Shown here: piece by piece, positions 54,621 to 63,218 of the stretch
Position numbering within the stretch: the stretch's first letter is position 1
Layout of the letters: each line of letters starts with the position of its first letter
Assembly: GCF_023227875.1 (NCBI RefSeq)
Contig: NZ_JALOCH010000009.1
Span: 66,280-130,279 of the forward strand
Direction: 5' to 3'
DNA from: Methanoregula sp.
GTDB taxonomy: Archaea > Halobacteriota > Methanomicrobia > Methanomicrobiales > Methanospirillaceae
Length of the DNA stretch: 64,000 bases
Notes under the pieces: model-generated
Told to the model about the DNA's origin: nothing
The model's input: only the letters and a program-made list of their open reading frames with translations
Database searches by the model: none
Made by a program: the position numbers and the translations under genes

Positions 54621-54875
54621 ATGGTTTCACTAACCATCATTATTGAACAGGGAAAAAAGAATTTTTCCGCATATTGCCTGGAACTTCCGGGTGTCATTGC
54701 AACCGGCAAAACTGAAGAAAGCATATTCGAAAACATGAAGGGGGCAATTAACTTTCATCTTGAAGGAATGCGAAAGAAAAATCAGTCTCTACCCTCTCCC
54801 ATGCCAAAAACAAGAAAAATCCAGATCCCTAAAAAAATGTTTGAAAAATCCGATTATCACGAAATACCCGCATAA
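54621..54875 (+). CDS. HicB-like (UPF0150) antitoxin-type protein without HicA partner
   Basis: 84 residues from ATG 54621 with a strong GGAGGTGA 5 bases upstream. LTIIIEQGKKNFSAYCLELPGVIATGKTEESIFENMKGAINFHLEGM matches the partial RNase H-like HicB fold. HicB normally neutralises the HicA mRNA interferase encoded next to it, but neither side has an open frame resembling HicA. The C-terminal ~25 residues (TRKIQIPKKMFEKSDYHEIPA) are not a recognisable DNA-binding domain. It may be an orphan antitoxin or a regulator. Confidence 0.8.
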   Translation: MVSLTIIIEQGKKNFSAYCLELPGVIATGKTEESIFENMKGAINFHLEGMRKKNQSLPSPMPKTRKIQIPKKMFEKSDYHEIPA

Positions 54876-55015
54876 TTTTTTAGTCGCTCACCATCTTTCC
54901 ACAGTCCGGAAACATCCAGAAACCGGTACGAACCGATCATTATCTCTTTTATTACGCCGTTCCATCATGACCGTGCGATCTTTATGGCTGGCAGAGATAG
55001 GTCTTGATGTCCATA

Positions 55016-55027
55016 AGTTGTATACAA
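55016..55027. promoter_or_regulatory. 12-bp perfect palindrome GTTGTATACAAC
   Basis: Lies about 85 bases upstream of the lipoprotein gene at 55112. A perfect 12-bp palindrome near a promoter suggests a dimeric repressor site; GTATAC cores also occur upstream of the ECF operon. Confidence 0.35.
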
Positions 55028-55111
55028 CGTATGTGTGATCAAATCCCGTGGTCTTACCGATAAATCCATCATATCGAAATAATTATCATGCCGGGATATA
55101 ACCGGAGAAAT

Positions 55112-55726
55112 ATGAAAAATTTTTCTCTTTTTCTCCTTGGATTGATATGCATTGCAGTAGTGATTGCGGCTGGATGCACAGGAGTATCGAATACCCCGAC
55201 AGTAACCACGATGCAGACAGCAGCCCAGACAACCATTCCCCCCACCCCAATGATTGCTCCAACCGTTGTCATTGTGACCACACAGACCACGATCCCGACA
55301 ACAGATATTGCGGCTACTGACCCGATTCTTCATCGGTATATACGGCAATACTCCGATACAATAACAAATGGGCAAAAAACAGGTTATGAATTCAGATTCT
55401 ACCCGGGAGGAATTTTAAACTATCGCGAGGGGACAACGTCAATGGTTTCTGACAATATTAAGATAGATACCGTTACCGGGGAAGCATCCGGTACATGGAA
55501 GAATATGGGAAATATGACGTATCTGATCATGTACCTCCCAACGGGTGTGAATGGGGCTCAGATCATCCGGCAATATACCTTGGTGCCAGCGCACGAAGAG
55601 AAAGAGTATCCCGGTGTTATAATCAAAGAACACATAGAAAGTTCTTACGAGACCGATCAAATCAACAAAGGTCAACAGAGGAGTTCGAATATAATGTATT
55701 ATCCGGAACGGGCAAAAATCGATTAA
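55112..55726 (+). CDS. Predicted lipoprotein, unknown function
   Basis: 204 residues from ATG 55112 with GGAG 6 bases upstream. Signal peptide FLLGLICIAVVIAAGC with lipobox. A Thr/Pro-rich linker (residues 25-70) is followed by a compact domain: LHRYIRQYSDTITNGQKTGYEFRFYPGGILNYREG, TWKNMGNMTYLIMYLP and YTLVPAHEEKEYPGVII. The plan resembles the lipoprotein at 26095, but the domains do not look alike. Family not recognised. Confidence 0.78.
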   Translation: MKNFSLFLLGLICIAVVIAAGCTGVSNTPTVTTMQTAAQTTIPPTPMIAPTVVIVTTQTTIPTTDIAATDPILHRYIRQYSDTITNGQKTGYEFRFYPGGILNYREGTTSMVSDNIKIDTVTGEASGTWKNMGNMTYLIMYLPTGVNGAQIIRQYTLVPAHEEKEYPGVIIKEHIESSYETDQINKGQQRSSNIMYYPERAKID

Positions 55727-55766
55727 TTTTTTTAGAGAATAGAAATTCGAAGGATAGGAATTTTCA

Positions 55767-55840
55767 AGCCTATGCCGAGATTTGAACTCGGGACTTCCTC
55801 CTTACCAAGGAGGCACACTGCCGGGCTGTGTCACATAGGC
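55767..55840 (-). tRNA. tRNA-Thr(GGT)
   Basis: Minus strand: acceptor GCCTATG/CATAGGC perfect, D stem ACAC/GTGT, anticodon stem CCTCC/GGAGG with loop TTGGTAA (anticodon GGT), T stem CCGAG/CTCGG with loop TTCAAAT. The discriminator is U, which is typical of archaeal tRNA-Thr. No encoded CCA. Confidence 0.92.
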
Positions 55841-55991
55841 ACGTATACAACCGACGAAAGAGATTCCGTTGCGGGTTGCCTAACTACGTTGTGAGTAATC
55901 CCTATAAAACATTGCGGAGATAAACCGGGAAAAACCCGTAAATCCTGCCTTGTTCATACGTGAGGGAGGATATGGTTTTATAATCCGGCCA

Positions 55992-56702
55992 TCAGAGCGC
56001 GTTCAGCCGTTCGATGCTTTTCACGACCCCGTCAAACGTCGCCACTTCAATAATCGGCTCGACACCGGAGTTCCGGACGGTCTTCATCACCGTTTCAAAA
56101 TCGATCGTCCCGTCACCTACCGCCCAGTGGGAGTCCTCCTTTCCGGCATTGTCGTGGAGATGGTAATGCGCAGCCGGGTGCCCGAGGAACCGGTCAAGGC
56201 ACCCCATCTGGTGCGCATGTCCGACATCGAGCGCGAACGGCGCATTCCCGATAAGCGGCAGTTCTTCGGGAGACTTCAGAAGAAAATATTCCCAGTTCCC
56301 CATGTTCTCGATAAAGAACCGGACCGAATATTCTTTGGAGATCTTCTCCAGCTCGCCGATAGAGCGGACCAGCTGCTGCTCGGATTTTTCCCGTTCCTCG
56401 GCCCAGGCATAGTATCCCGGGTGAACCACCACACCTGCGCCAACCTCCGACGCAATTTTCATGCACTGGGCCATCACCTCAACACTTGCCCGACGGATGG
56501 TCTCCAGCCGGCTCGCGATATTTGTCCCCCGGCTGGGGGCATGGATCGAGAAGTGGTGATCGTAGGACCGGAGCGCCTCAGCGGATTCGAGATAGTGGAG
56601 CCCCTCGTCCATCACCTCGATCCGGTCGGTGACAGCGGAAATCTTCTCAAGCGCATCGGCAAGGGGAAGCTGGTGCAGGCAGAAGGTTGAGACCCCGAAC
56701 AT
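55992..56702 (-). CDS. Sugar phosphate isomerase/epimerase-like TIM barrel (AP endonuclease 2 superfamily)
   Basis: 236 residues. FGVSTFCLHQLPLADALEKI opens a beta/alpha barrel with metal-type residues: Glu in RIEVMDEGLHY, HFSIHAPS near 50, VVVHPGYYAW near 93, RFFIENMGNWE near 130, ALDVGHAHQMG near 155, HYHLHDN and a final IIEVATFDG. These are the ligand positions of the xylose isomerase/endonuclease IV-like superfamily. Whether it acts on a sugar or on DNA cannot be decided. Stands alone. Confidence 0.85.
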   Translation of the reverse strand: MFGVSTFCLHQLPLADALEKISAVTDRIEVMDEGLHYLESAEALRSYDHHFSIHAPSRGTNIASRLETIRRASVEVMAQCMKIASEVGAGVVVHPGYYAWAEEREKSEQQLVRSIGELEKISKEYSVRFFIENMGNWEYFLLKSPEELPLIGNAPFALDVGHAHQMGCLDRFLGHPAAHYHLHDNAGKEDSHWAVGDGTIDFETVMKTVRNSGVEPIIEVATFDGVVKSIERLNAL

Positions 56703-56782
56703 GATGAGTGGTCGTTGCTCAACGGACTTAAACGTGTCCTATGGTGTAAAAAAATTCTAAAAAAAAGAATGTGAGATACGGG

Positions 56783-57835
56783 TTATTTTTTCATGTGGAC
56801 GTCCATCTGGGGGAACGGGATCTCGATACCCTCTGCCTCAAACCGTTCGGCAATGCGGATATTGATATCGTCCTTGATCTCATCGGGAGTATTATATTTC
56901 CGTGCCCAGACCCGGAGAATAAAGTTCAGGCTGGACTCGGCAAATTCGGTGAAGAAGACCGTGGGGGCCGGGTCATCGAGAAGGTAATTGGTCTTCTTGA
57001 TCGATTCACGGGCAACTTCAAGGAGGATCTGCTTGACCCGCCGGGGATCAGTGCCATAGGCAACGCTCACCGGGATCGTGAACCGCAGTTTCTCGTCAGG
57101 TTCGGAATAGTTGATGATCACATTCGACGTGATGGTGCTGTTGGGAATCGTCACGATCTGGTAATCGAGGGTCTGGATACGGGTGCTGCGGGTGCCCACC
57201 GAGATCACGTTCCCGTAATTGTCATTGATCTTGACCCGGTCGCCGACCTTGAACGGCTTGTCGACCTTGATTATAGCGCCACCGAAGAAGTTGGAGATGA
57301 AGTCCTGTGCAGCGAGCGCTACTGCGATACCGACAATGCCCGCACCGGCAAGGAACGGTGTGATATCAATCTCGAAGACATTGAGCACCGCCATGATCGC
57401 AGCGAACCAGATAACGTATTTGACCACCAGTTCCAGGAGGTCGATGAGACGGTCGTCCAGGTCAGTATCGGACTTCCCCGCCAGGAAACGCCCGTACGTG
57501 GTGATGATGTCATGGAGAAGGGAAGAGATGATCCAGGCGCTGATGAGAATATAGAACGACGTCACATATGCAGGATTGAGGAGAAACTGTGCATTCTCCG
57601 GCACGATGTTGAATGTGGTGATGGCTACGTAAACCGAGATGACAACGATTGTGATCTGGACCGGAAAGCCCAGCGCGGCGATGATGATATCATCCCATTT
57701 CGTCTCCGTGGTTTCAGCCTTTGCCTCCAGCCACTTGACAAACGTCCGGACGAAAAACGCGATGATGATCCCGACGAGTATCGTGAGTGCTGCGTAGATG
57801 TAGTTCGGTTCGAATCCTGATAGTTCGAGCGCCAT
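56783..57835 (-). CDS. Small-conductance mechanosensitive channel (MscS family)
   Basis: 350 residues. Four N-terminal membrane helices are followed by the pore helix GAGIVGIAVALAAQDFISNFFGG near 165-190, the hallmark of MscS. The beta domain has FKVGDRVKINDNYGNVISVGTRSTRIQTLDYQIVTIPNS, and the C-terminus ends FPQMDVHMKK as in many archaeal members. It releases solutes on osmotic downshock. Monocistronic, converging with hypD on the other side of its promoter. Confidence 0.95.
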   Translation of the reverse strand: MALELSGFEPNYIYAALTILVGIIIAFFVRTFVKWLEAKAETTETKWDDIIIAALGFPVQITIVVISVYVAITTFNIVPENAQFLLNPAYVTSFYILISAWIISSLLHDIITTYGRFLAGKSDTDLDDRLIDLLELVVKYVIWFAAIMAVLNVFEIDITPFLAGAGIVGIAVALAAQDFISNFFGGAIIKVDKPFKVGDRVKINDNYGNVISVGTRSTRIQTLDYQIVTIPNSTITSNVIINYSEPDEKLRFTIPVSVAYGTDPRRVKQILLEVARESIKKTNYLLDDPAPTVFFTEFAESSLNFILRVWARKYNTPDEIKDDINIRIAERFEAEGIEIPFPQMDVHMKK

Positions 57836-57882
57836 ACACGTATACTTATGTGACTGAACGGTAAATACTTTTGAGACTTCTT

Positions 57883-58911
57883 ATGGCGACGGGCAAAGAG
57901 ATTGCGGACAGCTTGCACGAACTGGTGGACCGCGACATGACCTTCATGCACATCTGCGGCACGCACGAGGCGGCGATCGCACGGACCGGCCTGCGCAGCC
58001 TGCTCCCGGAGCAGCTGAAGATCGTAATGGGACCCGGCTGCCCGGTCTGTATCACGCCGCAGGGCGAGATCGATGCGGCACTCGACCTCGTGGAGAAGGA
58101 CTGCATCATCGCCACCTACGGGGACCTGCTCCGGGTGCCCGGATCAAAAGGGTCCATGGAGTCCTGCGGGGGGGATATCCGCGTGGTGCAGGGTGTCCAC
58201 AAGGCGGTCGAGATCGCCCGGAAGACCGACAGGGAAGTGGTCTTCATCTCGGTAGGTTTCGAGACCACCGCCCCGACCGTTGCCGCAACGCTCCTCACAA
58301 CGCCACCGGAAAATTTCTCCATCCTCTCCTGCCACCGCGTTGTCCCGCCCGCGATGAAGTGGCTGCTCGAGCAGGGCGAGGCAAAACTGCACGGCTTCAT
58401 GCTCCCCGGCCATGTCTGTGCGATCATGGGCTATGAAGAGTACGAGGTTTTTCCCGTACCGCAGGTCGTTGCCGGGTTCGAAGCAGAAGACATCCTGCTC
58501 GGCCTTCTCATGCTTGTGAAGCAGGTCAGGGAAGGGACGCACCGGGTGGACAATGCCTATCCCCGGGTGGTCACCCGCGAAGGAAATATCAAGGCAAAGA
58601 AGCTGATGTACGAGGTCTTTGAGCCGTCCGATGTCGAGTGGCGCGGCTTTCCTGTCATCCCGGGTTCAGGCCTCCGGCTTAAAAAGGAGTTCGGGCAGTA
58701 CGATGCGCAGAAGAAGTTCGGGATCGAGTTCAAACACATCTCCAAGCACTCGGCATGCAGCTGTGACAAGATCCTGCGGGGGCTTGCAAATCCCTCTGAC
58801 TGCAAGCTCTTCGGGAAGGTCTGCACGCCACGGACCCCGGTCGGGCCATGCATGGTCAGCCACGAGGGCGCCTGCAGGATCTGGCACCAGTACCACATGA
58901 AGAAAGCCTGA
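57883..58911 (+). CDS. hypD: [NiFe]-hydrogenase maturation factor HypD
   Basis: 342 residues from ATG 57883; TTG 57871 is in frame but weaker. Motifs: FMHICGTHE near 26, GPGCPVCITP near 53, ETTAPTVAATLL near 125, LPGHVCAIMG, and the 4Fe-4S ligands in CSCDKILRG near 292. With HypC it carries the Fe(CN)2CO cofactor precursor for the hydrogenases (Frh, Mvh, Ech types) used in methanogenesis. No other hyp genes are in the window. Confidence 0.96.
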   Translation: MATGKEIADSLHELVDRDMTFMHICGTHEAAIARTGLRSLLPEQLKIVMGPGCPVCITPQGEIDAALDLVEKDCIIATYGDLLRVPGSKGSMESCGGDIRVVQGVHKAVEIARKTDREVVFISVGFETTAPTVAATLLTTPPENFSILSCHRVVPPAMKWLLEQGEAKLHGFMLPGHVCAIMGYEEYEVFPVPQVVAGFEAEDILLGLLMLVKQVREGTHRVDNAYPRVVTREGNIKAKKLMYEVFEPSDVEWRGFPVIPGSGLRLKKEFGQYDAQKKFGIEFKHISKHSACSCDKILRGLANPSDCKLFGKVCTPRTPVGPCMVSHEGACRIWHQYHMKKA

Positions 58912-58956
58912 ACAATCCCCCGGCACTTTTTAAAAATATTTTTTTAATGCGTCTCA

Positions 58957-60261
58957 TTACCAGCCAAGCTCCGGAAACCCTTTGGACCGGAACACGGAGT
59001 TGATCTCCTGCCGTAATTGTTCGGCACGTCTCTCCCGGTCCCGTGTCTTCACGTTGATGTAATCGACGACAAGCATATCATCGAGGGTATCCAGGTCCAG
59101 GTCCGCCACGACGGGTACTGCCATAGGTACGTTCAGGATACCGAGGAGCTTCTTATCGACCGTGATGCGACGGGAGAGTTTGGCCAGCTCGCAGAATTTA
59201 TCCTTATCGACCCCGGCCTTCCGGGCCAGGGCAAGGGTCACTTCCAGCTGCTTTTTTCTCTCAAGAATGCTGTTGATCGCGGCGTAGAGCTCATCCAGCT
59301 GGAAGGGTTTCATGAGATAATCATCGATACAGATATGGTACTGTTTTGCCAATTCCGGCGTGAGCTGGCGGCCGGTGAGCATCAGGACAGGGATTGTCCG
59401 GGATGCCGGGCCCTTCTTGATCTGCCCAAGGGTCTGCCACCCGTCCATCGGGCTCATGCCTACATCAAGGAGTATCAGGTCGGGGATTTGTTTTTTAATG
59501 AGATCAAGGCATTCCCTCCCGCTGGATGCCGTACGGGGGGCATAGCCTTCCATCCGGAGAAGCTCGGCAATGGCCTCGACCATATCAGGATCGTCATCAA
59601 CGATCAGGACATCCTGTTTCTCAGGCACCAGTACTTTTGTCCTGCGGCGGATGGTCAGGATCGCCAAACCTGCTGCAATAAAGACAGAAGCAGAGAACAG
59701 CGTGGCAAGCACAAGGTACAGGCTGGTGTCGGGAGTTGCGGTTTTTACCGGTGCTGCCCGGACAAGGCAGTCCGGATCACCGGCATAATCGGCACAGAAG
59801 ACATTGACCGACGGCCTGAGATCTGCTGTTACGAGAAGGGTCCCGTCACGCATATCGGTTAAGGTGAATTGTTCCATATCCTGTTCATAGGGGGCGGTGA
59901 TGAACATGTCGCTGTACGCCGGCTGTTCAGTATAGCCGATCAGGCTGTCTCCGCCTGGGTCTCCCAGGATATCGCCATAGGCCCGACCCGGCTCCTGTAC
60001 TGAAAATGACTGCAGTTCGTTTCCGCCCGGGCCCAGGATCTTCCCCGCCAAATCGCCGGTCCGGATCTTCAGGTTGGGGGCTTTCCCGTACCTGACTTCC
60101 ATCGATGATACGGAATACCGGCCGTCATCGTACGTAAGCTTGATCTGCAGGATTTTGTCAAACTCTGGTACGGGCTGCTCAGCCGCTGATACTCCGCACG
60201 AGCATACGAGAACACCCAGGCAGAGCGCCAGGCAGCAGATCCAGACAGTCTTCATGATCAT
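58957..60261 (-). CDS. Membrane-anchored response regulator: secreted domain, one membrane helix, cytoplasmic REC domain
   Basis: 434 residues. Signal peptide (ICCLALCLGVLVCSCGVSA) ends near residue 26, then an extracytoplasmic beta-rich domain (30-185), a membrane helix (LATLFSASVFIAAGLAILTI, about 190-205), and a REC receiver domain (about 217-335) with VDDDPDMVEA, phosphoacceptor Asp in ILLDVGMSP, and the conserved Lys in YLMKPF. A ~100-residue helical tail (KLSRRITVDKKLLG...) follows. No kinase domain is in the chain or nearby. Receiver domains are usually cytosolic and soluble, so this orientation is unusual. The start overlaps the end of the metalloprotease gene by 4 bases. Confidence 0.85.
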   Translation of the reverse strand: MIMKTVWICCLALCLGVLVCSCGVSAAEQPVPEFDKILQIKLTYDDGRYSVSSMEVRYGKAPNLKIRTGDLAGKILGPGGNELQSFSVQEPGRAYGDILGDPGGDSLIGYTEQPAYSDMFITAPYEQDMEQFTLTDMRDGTLLVTADLRPSVNVFCADYAGDPDCLVRAAPVKTATPDTSLYLVLATLFSASVFIAAGLAILTIRRRTKVLVPEKQDVLIVDDDPDMVEAIAELLRMEGYAPRTASSGRECLDLIKKQIPDLILLDVGMSPMDGWQTLGQIKKGPASRTIPVLMLTGRQLTPELAKQYHICIDDYLMKPFQLDELYAAINSILERKKQLEVTLALARKAGVDKDKFCELAKLSRRITVDKKLLGILNVPMAVPVVADLDLDTLDDMLVVDYINVKTRDRERRAEQLRQEINSVFRSKGFPELGW

Positions 60262-61376
60262 CCACCCGCCTGTGATATCACGTGACTGATGCGCTGCGTT
60301 GCTGCTTCACCATATTTGCCCCTGTACCCGTTCGCCATGATATCCGGCATGGGATCCCACTGCCAGTAGTTCTGGATGCAGCTGGCTGAAGAGAGGGATG
60401 CCTTTTTCTGGATCTGCCGGCACTGGCCGGGATCGCGCTGGTTTGCCCGGGCTGAGGACTGGCACGACTCGAGCGAGGCCCAGACATTCGCATTGGGATC
60501 GTTCTGGTAATAATAGGTGTTGCCGCAGTAGGTATCGACCAGCTCGAATACCGCGTGACCGGTCTCGTGCTGGATCAGCGTCAGCTGGTCTGCGGGGGCC
60601 TTCATCAGGTTGCGCCCCGGCCCGAAGTTCTGGCTGCATCCGGTTGGCTGGCAGGACGTGTTTGAATAGATGCCATAATACTTTGGGTACAGGATGACGG
60701 TCACGTCCGCAAACGTGACCTCATTCCAGTAACTCTCGGGAATGGTGCCGGCACACCCGGAGAATGCATCGGCAGGTGCCGCCGGGTCATAATAATAATA
60801 GAAATTGAACCGGCTCGCGTAGCCGGAGGGAAGGGCCTCCGAAGGGGACGTTACCTTGTCCAGGTCCAGGTACGTGGAACGGATCACCTTCATCACATCC
60901 TCCCGGAACCGGGTTTCATTGGTAAGATAGAGGGGTGTTGCGATCTTGGCATGATCGGTACAACTATACGAGGTTGACGAAGGATAAAAAACCACATTAA
61001 TTGCATCTGCCGATGCCCCGTTCCCGTTCAGCGATACCAGGGACCCCTGCGAGATCTCAATGTTAAGTGTCTGTTCATCTGGATACGAGAACTTTTTTGT
61101 CACTTCCTTAAAACCCGGCCGGGTTACCCGCACCGTATGTGTTCCCTGCGTGACATCCGGCAGGGTCATGTTCCCGGATGACAAAGATGTGGTCCCCTTG
61201 TATGCGCCGTCCAGGTAGATCAGGGCGTTACCCAGGACTTCCTTAGTCCGGGCATCATTGACAACCACCGTCAGGGAGCCGGGATCCGAAAGAGCTGAAA
61301 CCGTCCACGTAAGCGAGAGGATAAGGAGGAGGAGGAGGATCCCGCTTATTTTTTCGTGTCCTGAAAGAGGGGTCAT
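60258..61376 (-). CDS. Secreted PEGA-domain protein with zinc metalloprotease motif
   Basis: 372 residues from the ATG at 61376; the frame is open 33 codons upstream, but the signal peptide (ISGILLLLLILSLTWTVSA) begins here. Residues 25-100 form a PEGA domain (SLTVVVNDARTKEVLGNALIYLDGAYKGTT, then VTQGTHTVRVTRPGF). The rest resembles a metallopeptidase: HETGHAVFELVDTY near residue 270 is an HExxH zinc motif with a LxDxY continuation as in M64-type peptidases. Ten or more Cys suggest disulfides. It lacks a C-terminal anchor. Stop overlaps the response regulator start, so both are one operon and probably one process. Confidence 0.8.
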   Translation of the reverse strand: MTPLSGHEKISGILLLLLILSLTWTVSALSDPGSLTVVVNDARTKEVLGNALIYLDGAYKGTTSLSSGNMTLPDVTQGTHTVRVTRPGFKEVTKKFSYPDEQTLNIEISQGSLVSLNGNGASADAINVVFYPSSTSYSCTDHAKIATPLYLTNETRFREDVMKVIRSTYLDLDKVTSPSEALPSGYASRFNFYYYYDPAAPADAFSGCAGTIPESYWNEVTFADVTVILYPKYYGIYSNTSCQPTGCSQNFGPGRNLMKAPADQLTLIQHETGHAVFELVDTYCGNTYYYQNDPNANVWASLESCQSSARANQRDPGQCRQIQKKASLSSASCIQNYWQWDPMPDIMANGYRGKYGEAATQRISHVISQAGG

Positions 61377-61392
61377 AGGATCAGTGAGAATG

Positions 61393-61412
61393 TATAAGTA
61401 CAGGTGTACTGT
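61393..61412 (-). promoter_or_regulatory. Operator-like inverted repeat AGTACA-GG-TGTACT
   Basis: Perfect 6-bp inverted repeat with a 2-bp spacer just upstream of the metalloprotease start and downstream of a CTATACGA TATA-like box on the minus strand, where a repressor would block transcription. Confidence 0.45.
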
Positions 61413-61811
61413 CGATCGTATAGTATTACTTTTATGACACGGTATATAGAATATTCCCTTTGCCTGACATTCCATTCCGGGAAATTATAACAGATTTGCG
61501 CAGAAATCAGGGCCAGACATGGGAGATTATAAAAAATCCGGGCGGGCCTATGCATTGCGAAATGGCGACCGGGGACACGACAGTATCGGTCGTGTGAAAA
61601 AAGTGTGCCGGTACCTGTGCTGCGCTATCATCAGAATTTTTCCCCCATTCTTTCCGCCATCCGAGAGCTTTAATACGCAATGAGGTGTTGTTAATATGGA
61701 ACCGTGAACCCCCGCACTCCGGTGCTGTCTCCCTCGTCATAACCGCATGTGTTTCATGCAAAGGTGTTATGCGTGCCGGAACAGCAGTGCACAGGACACG
61801 GCGAATGTGTT

Positions 61812-61883
61812 GCCTCGGTAGGGTAGTGGACATCCTAGAAGCCTCCGGAGCTTTTGACCCGGGTTCAAGTCCCGGCCGAGGCG
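61812..61883 (+). tRNA. tRNA-Arg(CCG)
   Basis: Acceptor GCCTCGG/CCGAGGC perfect, D stem GGGT/ATCC, anticodon stem GAAGC/GCTTT with loop CTCCGGA (anticodon CCG), T stem CCGGG/CCCGG with loop TTCAAGT, discriminator G, no CCA. Its body is the intact version of the decayed copies at 24104 and 25052. Confidence 0.9.
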
Positions 61884-62074
61884 CTTCGATTTTCGTAGAC
61901 GAGTCTTTTCTCAAATTATTAAAAAAAAAGTATTACTGTACAATTGTCGATCACGGTAAATACGTAACGCAATACCAGATGTGGCGTTTTGCTCGTCTCA
62001 CTCGCTATAACTGTTCGCCTTATCGTCAACCTAGAACTTTTAATTTTTTCCAGTTGCATTTTGCTTATTATGAG

Positions 62075-63050
62075 CCTCCCTACCCCATTCTGGGGTCTGA
62101 CGAAGGAAGACGAGAAGATTTTCAAAGAAAATCTTTGAAGTCGCTCGGGGGTCTCGCCGACCCTTCGCTGGGCAAGGGACTTGATCACGCAAGCATACCG
62201 GTAAGTGCGTAGCGTAAAATGTCGAGTCTCTTCAGAGTCGAGACAGGAGAATCTCGAATGTCGTTAGACATGAGAGAGGAGAATGCTTCAGGTCATCAGA
62301 CCTGACACATGAGAAGACTGAAAGTCTTCGAAGATCGCAGGTCTTCAACCTAATGCCGCAGCATTCTTCGAATCGGTGAAGATTTTCACTCCTGAACCGC
62401 GAGAAAAGTGCACCGGCACTTTTCGAGTCCCGCGAGCCGTTTTGCGCGTCAGGCATCGCAATAGTTCCGGCCCAACAAAAAAAGAGACTGGATATTCAAC
62501 AAAAGTTTGACCAAAATTTTCATCGCGATCCTGATCGTTATCTGAAAAATTATTCCGGATCAACCGGCCTCTGGCCGAAATTTTCCGGCAGAACCCGGGT
62601 CGCGTATCAGCCCACCGTTATTTATCATAGTTTTTCCCTAAAACCGTCATTTCTCCGACGTCCGACAGGTCATCAGACCTGGAGGATAAGAAGAAACCCG
62701 CAGGTTTCTTCGTCGTAAAATCGCGATCCCCGTTTACAGGGTCATAGAGCCCCTCCGGACCCTGACTTGGAACCCGGAACGTGCCAAACCCGTTCCACAT
62801 CCCATTCTGCCTCCCATTAGCGTCTATTAGCGGCTGTATTTACGGACGTTACGATTCACACCTGAAAAACGGGAATTTTTCCGTGGATTTGTCCTGTAAT
62901 TACGCCCGTGTTTTTTCCGAATTTGTCCTGTTGACCCACCGGAATGAGGTAACCGGAGCCCGCAAAAGGCCCGGTTTTGCCCACCCCCAAAACCGGGGAT
63001 CTCCCCGGGAGATGGGGGTCCCGGAAAGGCCCACTTCATGATATCCTGTT
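62075..63050 (-). repeat. Composite non-coding element C-B, locus 3
   Basis: Read on the minus strand it follows locus 1 (20735-21470) block for block, with extra hairpins: 62690-62711 (GAAGAAACC-CGCA-GGTTTCTTC), about 62666-62680 and 62283-62296 (AGGTC-ATCA-GACCT), about 62112-62132 (AGATTTTC-AAA-GAAAATCT) and GAAGACT-GAA-AGTCTTC near 62310. It lies about 190 bases beyond tRNA-Arg(CCG). No convincing gene lies within it, and it fills most of the 61884-63218 gap. Confidence 0.82.
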
Positions 63051-63186
63051 TTCAGGGTATCGCACACATCCTTCCTGATAATTACAGAAAAAAAACCGGA
63101 AAATTTTTTTTTTCAAATTCCGTGAATGAAAAAATAATCGTAATGAAAGAATGGTCCCGCCCCCGCTTTCACCGGCGATAAGTTAG

Positions 63187-63218
63187 AGATATATAGGTAC
63201 TTCTGCCCATTTTATTGC
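63187..63218 (+). promoter_or_regulatory. TATA box of the TBP paralogue
   Basis: ATATATA at about 63189-63195, centred 27 bases before the ATG at 63219. Transcription would begin at or within a few bases of the ATG, so the mRNA is probably leaderless; no ribosome binding site is seen. Confidence 0.6.

Noticed and set aside
61685..62212. 175-codon open frame across tRNA-Arg(CCG)
   Set aside because: It reads through an intact tRNA and into the repeat; not a gene.
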